A DNA stretch of 33,047 nt from Tychonema litorale BBK16 (GTDB lineage Bacteria > Cyanobacteriota > Cyanobacteriia > Cyanobacteriales > Microcoleaceae), in the NCBI RefSeq assembly GCF_021648855.1, contig NZ_JAKJHX010000050.1:1194-34240 (forward strand), written 5' to 3'. Position numbers and translations under genes: made by a program. A model generated the notes under the pieces. The model saw only the letters and a list, made by a program, of their open reading frames with translations, was not told the DNA's origin and did no database searches. Shown piece after piece: positions 1-7,716 of this stretch (position 1 is the stretch's first letter; every line of letters begins with the position of its first letter).

Positions 1-587
1 CAGATACAAAAACCAGATTAGCAGAATACTGGGAAGTGCTGCTAGAGGCTAACGAGCCTCACATTTTGGCAGAGGAACCCCTAGCTCAACTCCGAGAACT
101 TTCTCGACAAACTTACAGAGATATAGACGGCGCAATTAAACCCCTACTCACCCAAGATGAAATCTTACAATTGATGGTGTCAAGGGGCAGCCTGACACTG
201 GAAGAACGAGCAGTCATAGAGTCTCATGTAACTCACACCTATGAGTTTCTGAAGCAAATTCCTTGGACAAAAGATTTGAAAAATGTTCCCGACATTGCTT
301 ACGGACATCATGAAAAACTCGACGGTACAGGTTATCCGCAAGGTCTAAAGCAGTCAGAAATTCCAATTCAAGCTCAAATAATGACGATCGCAGATATTTA
401 TGATGCCTTGACAGCAGGCGATCGCCCCTACAAGCGCGCTCTGCGTATAGATGCCGCTATGAAAATTTTACGACAAGAAGCCGCTCACAACAAAATCAAT
501 AGCGATTTGTTAGAACTGTTCGAGCACCGTCAAGTCTTCAGCGTCCTCGGACACAATTTGGATGTGAATTCAGTCGAATTGGTCTAG
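1..587 (+). CDS. HD-GYP domain phosphodiesterase, 3' part only
   Basis: This is the C-terminal end of an HD-GYP protein, a family that hydrolyses the second messenger cyclic di-GMP. The frame is open to the left edge, so the start and any sensory domain lie outside the window; a GTG at 36 is in frame but is not a convincing start. The hallmark HHEKLDGTGYP segment is present, followed by IADIYDALTAGDRPYK, which carries the conserved D-x-x-DALT and RPY residues. The upstream HD dyad is not obvious in the visible part. The last 20 or so residues are unremarkable. The next gene, a porin, lies 330 bases downstream on the same strand, and the gap holds transposon-end-like hairpins, so the two are probably not co-transcribed. 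Family assignment is firm; enzymatic activity is inferred. Confidence 0.9.
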   Translation, partial: DTKTRLAEYWEVLLEANEPHILAEEPLAQLRELSRQTYRDIDGAIKPLLTQDEILQLMVSRGSLTLEERAVIESHVTHTYEFLKQIPWTKDLKNVPDIAYGHHEKLDGTGYPQGLKQSEIPIQAQIMTIADIYDALTAGDRPYKRALRIDAAMKILRQEAAHNKINSDLLELFEHRQVFSVLGHNLDVNSVELV

Positions 588-652
588 ACGATTTGGGCAA
601 GCAGTGCTAAAAAGTAAATATACTAGCTGTTGCTTGCTGAACATTTCATAGT

Positions 653-786
653 CGGGATAGGGCATTGCCACGACTCTAAATGGGCGCTGAGGGATTGTAA
701 GACTACTTCGGTAGCAGAACCCAATGAAGCGTCAAGAATCACCGCACTTTTAGGGCGGTGAGTATGTCAAATCAATAAAATCAGTC
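653..786 (+). repeat. Solitary IS200/IS605-type right end, possible TnpB omega-RNA relic
   Basis: A perfect UUCG-tetraloop hairpin (CTAC-TTCG-GTAG, 703-714) is followed by GTCAAGAATC, a second hairpin (740-760, CACCGC/GCGGTG arms around a TTTTA loop) and AGTATGTCAA (761-770). This order resembles the right ends of cyanobacterial IS200/IS605 elements, where the end of tnpB overlaps the guide-RNA scaffold. No tnpB reading frame is left upstream. If it was once a scaffold, the guide would start after about 770. The rest of the 588-914 spacer shows no gene. The family resemblance is from memory, not from a search. Confidence 0.45.
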
Positions 787-914
787 ATCAGGAAAAAAAT
801 CAGAGAAAAAGTCAAAATTTTGGTCTCGTTTTAAAGTAGACTACTGTGGCAAATACTGACCACATAGAATACTAGAAAAGTTTCTTTGTCATCGGTGTGA
901 GGAGGAGAATAAAT

Positions 915-3041
915 ATGTCGAAATTTTTGTGGAATTATCTACTGATCAGTCCAGCAGTCTTAGGAGCTACCCTAGTAGTTTCTTCGAGCGCGATCGCAGC
1001 AGACGCTCAACCCGCTGCTGAGGCTACCAAGCCTCAAATTGCCAAAACTGCAATCGCCGAAATATCCGAAGCTAAGCTCAATGCTTTAGCCGCCGTTCCT
1101 TCAGGAACCGCAGCCCAGACAATTGAAGAAATTTCCCAAGTTCCAGCCAGCGAAATTCAGCTAGGAAATGCAGCCACTGATGCTCAGGCTGCTACTGAGA
1201 ATGCGATCGCAGTCAACACAGCTACAGAAAAAGCATCAGAACCAAAGAGTGAATCTTTAGCAGCAATTGAACCCACAGTTGTTCAGCAAGAAGCAACTTC
1301 GGCAGTTGTGGCTCAATCAGAAACAACTGTTCCCGCAGTAGTAGCAGAGTCGGCACAACCAAGTTTGGCCAAACCCGCTGAATCAGTGGCCCAAACCACC
1401 GCACCAGCAACTCAAAACCCCAGCGCTACACTAGAACAGCTCAGCCAGTACAGCACCGAAGGTGCAGCCGAAAGTGAAACTCAAGGTCAAGTGACCTCAG
1501 TCTCTCAACTTTCCGACGTGCGTCCCACAGACTGGGCATTCCAAGCACTGCAATCCCTCGTCGAGCGCTACGGCTGTATCGCAGGGTATCCTGACGGCAC
1601 TTTCCGTGGCAACCGGGCAATGACCCGCTACGAATTTGCCGCTGGTTTAAACGCTTGTTTAGATAAAGTTAACGAACTAATCAGAGCAGGTACGACCAAC
1701 TTAGCAACCAAACAAGACTTGGCAGCCCTCCAACGGCTCCAAGAAGAGTTTGCAGCGGAACTAGCAACCCTGCGTGGTCGAGTAGATGCCTTGGAAGCTC
1801 GGACATCCGAACTCGAAGCCAACCAATTTTCCACCACTACCAAGCTGACTGGGGAAGCAATTTTCGCCCTCAGCGACGACTTTGGTGGCAGTGCAGGCTT
1901 TTTTGGCAGAGACCGCAGAAGAATCGGCAGTAACGAAAACGAAGCTGTCTTCCAACAACGGGTACGTCTCAATCTAAACACTAGCTTCACTGGCAGAGAC
2001 TTATTGCTGACCAGACTGCAAGTCGGCAACGGTCGAAACTTTAACTTTGGGGCTACCAGCGAAGGCACTCAAACTTGGAACGTAGTCAACAGAACCGACA
2101 ACGTTTTTGCCCTCGACAGCTTGCTGTACAAGTTTCCTCTCAGCCGCCGGACGAACGTTACCATTGCAGCCAACGGTGGCGTTTGGGACGATATCATCCC
2201 GACTGTCAACCCATACTTTGAAGACTTTGACGGTGGCAACGGGGCCTTGAGTACCTTTGGACAGCGGAACCCAATTTATCGCCTAGGTGGCGGTGCGGGT
2301 ATTGGCTTTGATTATGCCTTTGGCGGCAGAGGATTGCTGGGTGGCGTGTTCGGCCCAACTTCCCTGTCCTTCGGCTACTTGGCATCAAATGCAGCCAATC
2401 CCAGTAAAGGTGCGGGTTTGTTCAACGGCGACTACGCAGCGATGGGGCAGTTAACTTTTACCCCCGGACGTAACTTGCAAGTTGGTTTGAACTATAACCA
2501 CGGTTACTTTAGCAGAGGTAACTTTGGGTTTGACAATGGTTTAGGGAATGGCTCAGGCAGACTGGGCGGTTTCACCGGTACCGGCGTTGCCAACTCCATC
2601 AACGGTTTGAGTGAGGGGTTTGCAGGCTTCCGCAGTCGTAAAGTTGTCAGCAATTCCTACGGCGCTCAGGCTTCGTTCCGACTGAACCCAAGGTTTATCG
2701 TTGGGGGCTGGGCTGGTTTAACTAATGCTCGCGTCATCGGGATTGGCGATGCGAGAATTTGGAACTATGCAGTTACTTTGGCTTTACCCGATTTAGGGAA
2801 AGAAGGCAACTTGTTGGGCTTTGTGGTAGGTCGTGAGCCTTACTTGGATAAACTTGAGGCTTCGGGTAATTTGGGTAGCTTCAGAAATGATCCTTCGTGG
2901 CACGTTGAAGGCTTCTACAAGTACCAGCTCACAGATAATATTTCTGTGACTCCGGGAGTAGTTTGGATTACTAACCCTAATCAAGATAACGGTAATGATG
3001 ATGTCATCATTGGTACTCTCAGAACTACTTTCAGTTTCTAG
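915..3041 (+). CDS. Iron uptake-type porin with SLH domain (OprB family)
   Basis: This 708-residue outer-membrane protein would form a beta-barrel pore for small solutes; cyanobacterial relatives are often annotated as iron-uptake or carbohydrate-selective porins. I chose the ATG at 915 rather than the upstream GTG at 897 because GGAGGAG lies just before it and the signal peptide then starts MSKFLWNYLL with cleavage near SAIAADA. A long Ala/Glu/Thr/Val-rich linker (about residues 30-195) precedes one SLH domain (about 195-255, containing WAFQALQSLVERYGCIAGYPDG), a coiled coil (about 262-304) and the barrel (about 310-708), which ends in the aromatic TTFSF typical of outer-membrane proteins. 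SLH domains in this family hold the porin to the peptidoglycan-linked wall polymer. The gene stands alone and ends in a strong terminator. The exact transported substrate is not visible. Confidence 0.93.
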   Translation: MSKFLWNYLLISPAVLGATLVVSSSAIAADAQPAAEATKPQIAKTAIAEISEAKLNALAAVPSGTAAQTIEEISQVPASEIQLGNAATDAQAATENAIAVNTATEKASEPKSESLAAIEPTVVQQEATSAVVAQSETTVPAVVAESAQPSLAKPAESVAQTTAPATQNPSATLEQLSQYSTEGAAESETQGQVTSVSQLSDVRPTDWAFQALQSLVERYGCIAGYPDGTFRGNRAMTRYEFAAGLNACLDKVNELIRAGTTNLATKQDLAALQRLQEEFAAELATLRGRVDALEARTSELEANQFSTTTKLTGEAIFALSDDFGGSAGFFGRDRRRIGSNENEAVFQQRVRLNLNTSFTGRDLLLTRLQVGNGRNFNFGATSEGTQTWNVVNRTDNVFALDSLLYKFPLSRRTNVTIAANGGVWDDIIPTVNPYFEDFDGGNGALSTFGQRNPIYRLGGGAGIGFDYAFGGRGLLGGVFGPTSLSFGYLASNAANPSKGAGLFNGDYAAMGQLTFTPGRNLQVGLNYNHGYFSRGNFGFDNGLGNGSGRLGGFTGTGVANSINGLSEGFAGFRSRKVVSNSYGAQASFRLNPRFIVGGWAGLTNARVIGIGDARIWNYAVTLALPDLGKEGNLLGFVVGREPYLDKLEASGNLGSFRNDPSWHVEGFYKYQLTDNISVTPGVVWITNPNQDNGNDDVIIGTLRTTFSF

Positions 3042-3106
3042 GAACAGGTTCACTGAAGGCAGAATGAGTAATACTTTTTCTGCCAAGAACTCTCAAGTTT
3101 AAAGTT

Positions 3107-3133
3107 AGCCCTGCTATAGGCAGGGCTTTTTTT
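3107..3133 (+). terminator. Rho-independent terminator of the porin gene
   Basis: A perfect 8-bp stem (AGCCCTGC 3107-3114 with GCAGGGCT 3120-3127) with a 5-base loop is followed directly by a T run. It sits 65 bases after the porin stop codon. Confidence 0.9.
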
Positions 3134-3193
3134 GTGCGATTGCCTAATTCATCTCAAATCCGGTAGCATCGGAATTATTAGTAGCCGAAATTA

Positions 3194-3256
3194 GGACACG
3201 GCAGTGCCGTGTCCTACAATACTATTGTCGGTAGGGACACGGCACTGCCGTCTCCT
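3194..3256. repeat. Pair of dispersed palindromic repeats (GGACACGGCA type)
   Basis: Two palindromes lie 20 bases apart. The first (3194-3214) is perfect, GGACACGGCA-G-TGCCGTGTCC; the second (3234-3256) is a near copy, GGGACACGGCACTGCCG followed by TCTCCT. Related copies occur at 8706-8726, 16369-16434 and 31028-31056, so this is a dispersed intergenic family. Confidence 0.8.
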
Positions 3257-3264
3257 CTAGTATC

Positions 3265-3370
3265 ATATAGCAGTCGCCAAGGTGCTTTGGTCGTTGAGCG
3301 TAGTCGAAATGTCCACTTCGACTCCGCTCAGTGACCGGAAGTGTCCTAACAGTCTTGGCAGTTGCTATAT
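3265..3370. repeat. Nested inverted-repeat element (MITE-like)
   Basis: Outer arms (3265-3281 and 3354-3370, ATATAGCAGTCGCCAAG against CTTGGCAGTTGCTATAT) pair with two mismatches. Inside them a second imperfect palindrome (about 3290-3336) contains TGAGCGTAGTCGAA and TTCGACTCCGCTCA. The concentric layout matches that of the element at 16475-16607, although the sequences differ. No reading frame lies within it. Confidence 0.6.
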
Positions 3371-3432
3371 ATGCTGAAAACTTGATTAGTACATTTTCGA
3401 CAATGAATTAGTGGGAATTTAATTAATAAATT

Positions 3433-3470
3433 GACATACTCAGCGTACCTTTAGGTGCGGTGAGTATGTC
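3433..3470. repeat. IS200/IS605-end-like palindrome
   Basis: Two 17-base arms beginning GACATACTCA and ending TGAGTATGTC pair with two mismatches around a TTTA loop. The GTGAGTATGTC edge is shared with the hairpin at 740-768 but in the opposite orientation. No transposase gene is nearby, so it looks like a solitary transposon end or derivative. Confidence 0.55.
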
Positions 3471-3493
3471 CACTAGCCTTTACCGTCGCGTAA

Positions 3494-3566
3494 TGGAGAA
3501 TAGCGGGCTCGAACCGCTGACCCCTACAATGCCATCGTAGTGCTCTACCAACTGAGCTAATTCCCC
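3494..3566 (-). tRNA. tRNA-Ala (GGC)
   Basis: The 73-nt complement strand folds into a complete cloverleaf. The acceptor stem is GGGGAAT/ATTCTCC, the D stem GCTC/GAGC, and the anticodon stem CTACG/TGTAG around the loop ATGGCAT, giving anticodon GGC, which reads the alanine codon GCC. The T arm contains GGTTCGAGCC and the discriminator base is A. CCA is not encoded. Confidence 0.95.
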
Positions 3567-3584
3567 TTTTGTTTCGCGCTCTTT

Positions 3585-3614
3585 ATCATGCCTTAACTTA
3601 CCGATATTTGTCAA
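3585..3614 (-). promoter_or_regulatory. Probable sigma70-type promoter of tRNA-Ala
   Basis: On the minus strand a perfect TTGACA (3614-3609) is followed after 18 bases by CATGAT (3590-3585), a poor -10 match. It lies about 20 bases before the tRNA 5' end, a suitable distance. Confidence 0.5.
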
Positions 3615-3717
3615 GCTTTTTTGCAAAATTAATTTCTAATCGTTGACTGGAAAGGCTTTCGGTTTTTTGTCAAAAAACGGCTCCTCGCTTAACCGCAATT
3701 TTCCATCTCTACTACGA

Positions 3718-3921
3718 TTAGTAAGTATGTTGCGAAATTTCGCTTAAATGACTCAGGCAAGACCCCATCAGGAAGTAGACGACTATCAGAGCCGCGGCCG
3801 AGACGGCGACTAGCGTGCCGGCTAGCATTAGTGAAAATTCCCGTTGTGCGATCGCCTCCTGCATTAAATGCAAAGACCACGCAACTAGGGCAACATCAAT
3901 TATTAGAATAGAAACTAGCAT
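3718..3921 (-). CDS. Small two-helix membrane protein, unknown function
   Basis: This 67-residue protein has two hydrophobic stretches, about residues 2-22 (LVSILIIDVALVAWSLHLM) and 32-54 (LMLAGTLVAVSAAALIVVYF), separated by a short charged segment with EAIAQRE. It would be a helical hairpin in the membrane. I prefer this frame to an overlapping one on the same strand because of its clean hydrophobic pattern and ATG start. I do not recognise a named family and make no claim about function. It lies alone between tRNA-Ala and the operon at 4240-8445. Confidence 0.55.
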   Translation of the reverse strand: MLVSILIIDVALVAWSLHLMQEAIAQREFSLMLAGTLVAVSAAALIVVYFLMGSCLSHLSEISQHTY

Positions 3922-4239
3922 AAGTTACGTTTTGTAACACCTCACCTATTGTAACAAAACTTTTGGCTCAGTGCAGATATGCTTATACGCATTTAAGTAT
4001 TGCTGTTAAACGGACGGGGAGCAAGGAAAAGGGAGGCTAACGTAATGATAGCTTTTCTTAATAATTACGATATGCAAAGTAGATGAGAGCTAGCTCTGCT
4101 TTTGAGAGGCGGTTGGAGTTGAAAGTGGGCGATCGCTCTTTTTTTGAGAGGGAAGGGTGCGATCGCCCAAATGGTAATCCGATCTACAATAGGAACTGTA
4201 TGCAGATAAACTTATAGTCGCATTCGCATCAATTCTACC
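3922..4239. other. Gene-free spacer with an inverted pair of HIP1 sites
   Basis: I see no gene in this stretch. It holds two HIP1 octamers in inverted context: GGGCGATCGC (4127-4136) and GCGATCGCCC (4159-4168) form 10-bp arms around a 22-base spacer containing a T run. It lies downstream of the 4240 gene on the minus strand and could weakly terminate that operon, though the spacing is not that of a normal terminator. Confidence 0.4.
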
Positions 4240-5694
4240 TCAATCATCTAATCGCAAATCGCGCCGGAAATAAAAGCGATCGCTCTTGGTATCACTTCCC
4301 TTTTCTCGGCCTGCATAACCTGTCAGCGGAGAAGAAAGTTCTACTAAAATTTCGTGCAACTCTTCGCGCGATAACTGCTTGGGTGGGTTAGACATTGAAT
4401 AAGCACCACTAAGAGCATCGACACTTGCTTGTTCAGAACCTGTAGTTTCTAAATACTTTTTGAGAATAGAAAGAACGTGCGATCGCAAGTTAATTTCTTG
4501 TTCAACTTGCTCAATATATTTAGCAACTTCATCATCAGATTTTCCCGGTTTTAAGTATTCTTTCAGTTTAAATAAGTCCACCGAGTTAGGATAATTACTT
4601 TGAAGTTTAACCAGTTTTTCAAGCGTCTCAGGGTTCATAATCGCCATACCGTGTAATTGTGCTGCATCCTTAAGTTGCGGGGTAGGTTCACCAGGGCCAA
4701 TAATCAGCTTAGTGACTCTTCTGAGTAATGCTGGATCTCTCAGGCGTAGCGTTCCTAAATTCAGTAATTGAACTGCTGTATCGTTAGGAATTTTTTTACC
4801 CGCTTTGCACTCACCAACCAGAGGGTAAGGTTTTGAGCAGAATAAATCTAAACCACCAGCACCACCTTTGTGAGCATAATCTATGGTAAATCCCAAAAAC
4901 TCAAGGCTATCGCGCACTACATTTTCAAAGTCGGTTCCTGCTTGATAGTTGCTGATACTTGTATCTAGTTCTTTGGTGCGATTTCCCAAAGCTGCTATAG
5001 TTTTTATCCAAGCTAAATCCGGTTGGATTGGTTTTACAGGCTTGTCGCTACTCCAACCGAGAAATATTTTGATTTCTGCGTCTAGTTGTTTGGCGTTTGG
5101 GTTGGTTTTTGATAAATGCACTAATGCACTTTGCAACTCTTCCAATTCTGGATGTTCGGGCGGCTCTAGTTTTTCCAGTTGTTGACGGCGTTTGGCAAAG
5201 ATAGACTCGCTCAACACAGGCGTTGAATCAGTAACATTTAGAGACTTTGGCAAAGATACAAAATTGCCACTAGATTGCACTGGCATTTCCAGCGGCTGAG
5301 GCAGCAAATAAACCCGCAGGTAAGCTACAAAAATATAAGGACGCTGCTGGAGAATTTGCTGTAATGCCTCTGTTTTCCAAACTGTTAATCGCGACAAAGC
5401 CTCTAATGATTCAGGTTCATGCTCCATTTTGCACAATTCGCACCTAGCCCAAGCTTTGATCGAAACTTTATCTAAAACTACCAGGGGTAGTTCTAATTGC
5501 CCTGACTCTGAAAACAAGCTCATTTGCTTAGGTTTCATCAAGGGCATATTAGAATTATCGGCTGGATAAAGTGCATATTGTTCTCCCGGATTAAACATTC
5601 GCCAAACTATGGCTGCAATCATTCGCCCTTGGATTAAAGCTTCTACGTCTGGGGCAGGCAAACGGATAGCTTTGTCAATGTTGACTAGCGACAT
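4240..5694 (-). CDS. DUF1802-like protein with PD-(D/E)XK (Mrr-like) nuclease domain
   Basis: This 484-residue protein is the last gene of a three-gene operon. Residues 5-140 resemble the DUF1802 family common in cyanobacteria (conserved WARCELC, SRLTVWKTEALQQIL and AYLRVYLLPQPLE). Residues 250-350 look like an Mrr-type restriction-endonuclease fold: E257 in GTDFENVV, D283 in GGAGGLDLF, E295-C-K297 in VGECKAGK, and Q309 in AVQLLNLG, the order expected of a metal-dependent PD-(D/E)XK active site. The C-terminal 85 residues may be another helical or winged-helix domain. Only 42 bases separate it from the ATPase upstream. I infer DNA cleavage guided or gated by the ATPase; the motif is seen, the activity is not. 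An inactive DNA-binding version remains possible. Confidence 0.85.
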   Translation of the reverse strand: MSLVNIDKAIRLPAPDVEALIQGRMIAAIVWRMFNPGEQYALYPADNSNMPLMKPKQMSLFSESGQLELPLVVLDKVSIKAWARCELCKMEHEPESLEALSRLTVWKTEALQQILQQRPYIFVAYLRVYLLPQPLEMPVQSSGNFVSLPKSLNVTDSTPVLSESIFAKRRQQLEKLEPPEHPELEELQSALVHLSKTNPNAKQLDAEIKIFLGWSSDKPVKPIQPDLAWIKTIAALGNRTKELDTSISNYQAGTDFENVVRDSLEFLGFTIDYAHKGGAGGLDLFCSKPYPLVGECKAGKKIPNDTAVQLLNLGTLRLRDPALLRRVTKLIIGPGEPTPQLKDAAQLHGMAIMNPETLEKLVKLQSNYPNSVDLFKLKEYLKPGKSDDEVAKYIEQVEQEINLRSHVLSILKKYLETTGSEQASVDALSGAYSMSNPPKQLSREELHEILVELSSPLTGYAGREKGSDTKSDRFYFRRDLRLDD

Positions 5695-5736
5695 CAGAGT
5701 ATTTGTGACAATATGAAGTGGATAGTTTTTGAAGCC

Positions 5737-7668
5737 TTAATTAAACTCGCTGAGTAAATTCTCGCACGACTTATCTAATTCTTCTGAATCAGATAGATCA
5801 TCTATAATAGACTCGGCTACAGTTACGGGTTCATCTTCAATCAAATCTGTAGGAACCTGATAGGACGGATCGCTCAGAATCTCTTTAAGCAAGGGGTTGC
5901 TAGTCCCTAGCATTTTCTCAGCACCTTTTTCTGCAATAAAATTGAAAATTTGCTCTTCACTCACCCCATAATCTACTTCGCGCTTCTGATGAACAGCCCG
6001 AATAGCTAACAGGGGTTTAATTTCATCTTCTTTGAGTTCGACATATTCTCCACCTTGCTGTTTGATGAGCGGTATAAGATACTTTTGTTCGAGGTATGAA
6101 GTAATCTTTTTTGTCTGGGAACGAACCAAACAACCGCGAGTCAAATTAAAACTTTGGTAATCATTTAACCTTTTCAAACCTGCGCCCAATCCTTTGCCAC
6201 CAGCATACTGAAGCACTGCTACTCCAATTGTTACATCTGTTCCGTTGTCTTTGACAATTACCTTAAAATTGATGTAATCATTTTTGCGTCCACGTTGCGT
6301 AACTTTATCTGTGGCTGACTGAACTGTCACCCTTTCCACCGTCTGACCAATCAAACTCTGAAATCCAAATAAAATAGCATCAGCTAGCAGATAATTATCT
6401 TCTAAAGAATTTCCTACCTCTTCTTCTAGCTCTTTGATAAAAGCAAGTTCAACTGGATCGGAAATTTCTGCATCTTGATTGTTTTCATTGACATTCAAAA
6501 TCGGAGGCTTGCAATGCTCTCTGCACCACTTCAAAACCTCTCTAACAGTGGGTTTTCCTTTGCCAAGCTCGCTGAGTTGAATTTGAGTGAATGGATAAAT
6601 TGGCTCAGGAGGAATTAAGTTTTGTAGTTGATAATATTTGTCTAACCAAAAGCTAACTAAGTTAACAATTGATTCTGCATCCATATATTTTAAGTCAATC
6701 GGATTACCATGAGCAGAAACCTTATTGAACACTCCACCAGGTAGCTGTTTGACTTTATTGCTCCATTGAGCAGGCATCATTACACTCAGTATCAAACCCC
6801 GGTTGAGATTTTGGAACAAATCTTTGATTAAGCTAGCAACAATTTGGCTGATGTGTAATCCACTAATATCATCGTAGGCATCAGGCGTGTCTAACTCATC
6901 AAAGCAAATGACAAGTTCGTTGTACTGACTAATCAAATCTAAGATTTGCAGAACCGCATCAAAAGATTGTCTCTGGCTGGGTAATTCCAGTTCGTTGGAT
7001 TTGTATTGAGCTAGCTCTTGACCTTCCAGCCATTTGATTGCATAGAGTGATTGATCGTCTGAAAGAGTCCAAAAAATCGCTTTAACAATATCTGGATCGC
7101 TTACATCTTTGGCTTGCAAAAATCTTTTGGTAAGCCCCTTTATCGATTTCTTTACTTGAGATGGTTTGCCATTTTTGAATTTTTCAACTAAATCAGGAGG
7201 AGAATAATTTTTGGGATTTGATGTATCAGCTTTTAAAGCATCATTGCTCATTGCTGTTGCTAGTTCTTGCCACTGTTTCACCCCTTGTCTGCCAATTTTA
7301 CCCAGGCTTTCGGCTAAAATTCGCTGGAATCCTTGCTTAATTTGATTGATGTTACCGTATTTATTCGCGTAGACAAACAATCCCCCTCCTTTAGCCTGTA
7401 GGCGGTGGCGGATGCGGCTAATAATGTGAGTTTTGCCTGTGCCATCCTGAGCAGTTATCGCGATCGAGGTTGTCGGGTATTGACCGGCACGAATTTGGTC
7501 GAGTGCATGAAATACAGCGTCAGAGGCGTGAGCATTGATTGTTTCAACATCAAAGAATTCGTTTCCCCAAACATCGCTCGCATTGAGAAAAGGAGGTTTA
7601 GCAAATGGGTTCTGACTTAAAAGAGCGGCGTTCAGGTCTTCAATGGAAGAAAAAGAAGAATTAGTCAT
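5737..7668 (-). CDS. P-loop AAA-type ATPase of the three-gene module
   Basis: This 643-residue protein is the middle gene of the operon. It has a Walker A motif at residues 73-80 (AQDGTGKT, with Ala in place of the first Gly) and a Walker B motif at 252-260 (LVICFDELD), followed by a beta-strand with SVMMPAQW that may hold sensor 1. Residues 359-386 (SELGKGKPTVREVLKWCREH) look like the helical lid or winged helix seen in Orc/Cdc6-like and STAND-like ATPases. Residues about 430-560 form a separate alpha/beta domain containing DYINFKVIVKDNG and IGVAVLQYAGGKG, perhaps a degenerate nuclease-like fold. The tail is acidic. It lies 48 bases after the winged-helix gene and 42 before the nuclease gene. 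It may load or remodel DNA for its partners; that is inference. I cannot assign it to a named defence family. Confidence 0.88.
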   Translation of the reverse strand: MTNSSFSSIEDLNAALLSQNPFAKPPFLNASDVWGNEFFDVETINAHASDAVFHALDQIRAGQYPTTSIAITAQDGTGKTHIISRIRHRLQAKGGGLFVYANKYGNINQIKQGFQRILAESLGKIGRQGVKQWQELATAMSNDALKADTSNPKNYSPPDLVEKFKNGKPSQVKKSIKGLTKRFLQAKDVSDPDIVKAIFWTLSDDQSLYAIKWLEGQELAQYKSNELELPSQRQSFDAVLQILDLISQYNELVICFDELDTPDAYDDISGLHISQIVASLIKDLFQNLNRGLILSVMMPAQWSNKVKQLPGGVFNKVSAHGNPIDLKYMDAESIVNLVSFWLDKYYQLQNLIPPEPIYPFTQIQLSELGKGKPTVREVLKWCREHCKPPILNVNENNQDAEISDPVELAFIKELEEEVGNSLEDNYLLADAILFGFQSLIGQTVERVTVQSATDKVTQRGRKNDYINFKVIVKDNGTDVTIGVAVLQYAGGKGLGAGLKRLNDYQSFNLTRGCLVRSQTKKITSYLEQKYLIPLIKQQGGEYVELKEDEIKPLLAIRAVHQKREVDYGVSEEQIFNFIAEKGAEKMLGTSNPLLKEILSDPSYQVPTDLIEDEPVTVAESIIDDLSDSEELDKSCENLLSEFN

Positions 7669-7716
7669 GATTTTTTGTGTGAGGTTAACGAATTTACAAA
7701 GGGATTTAGGTCAATT

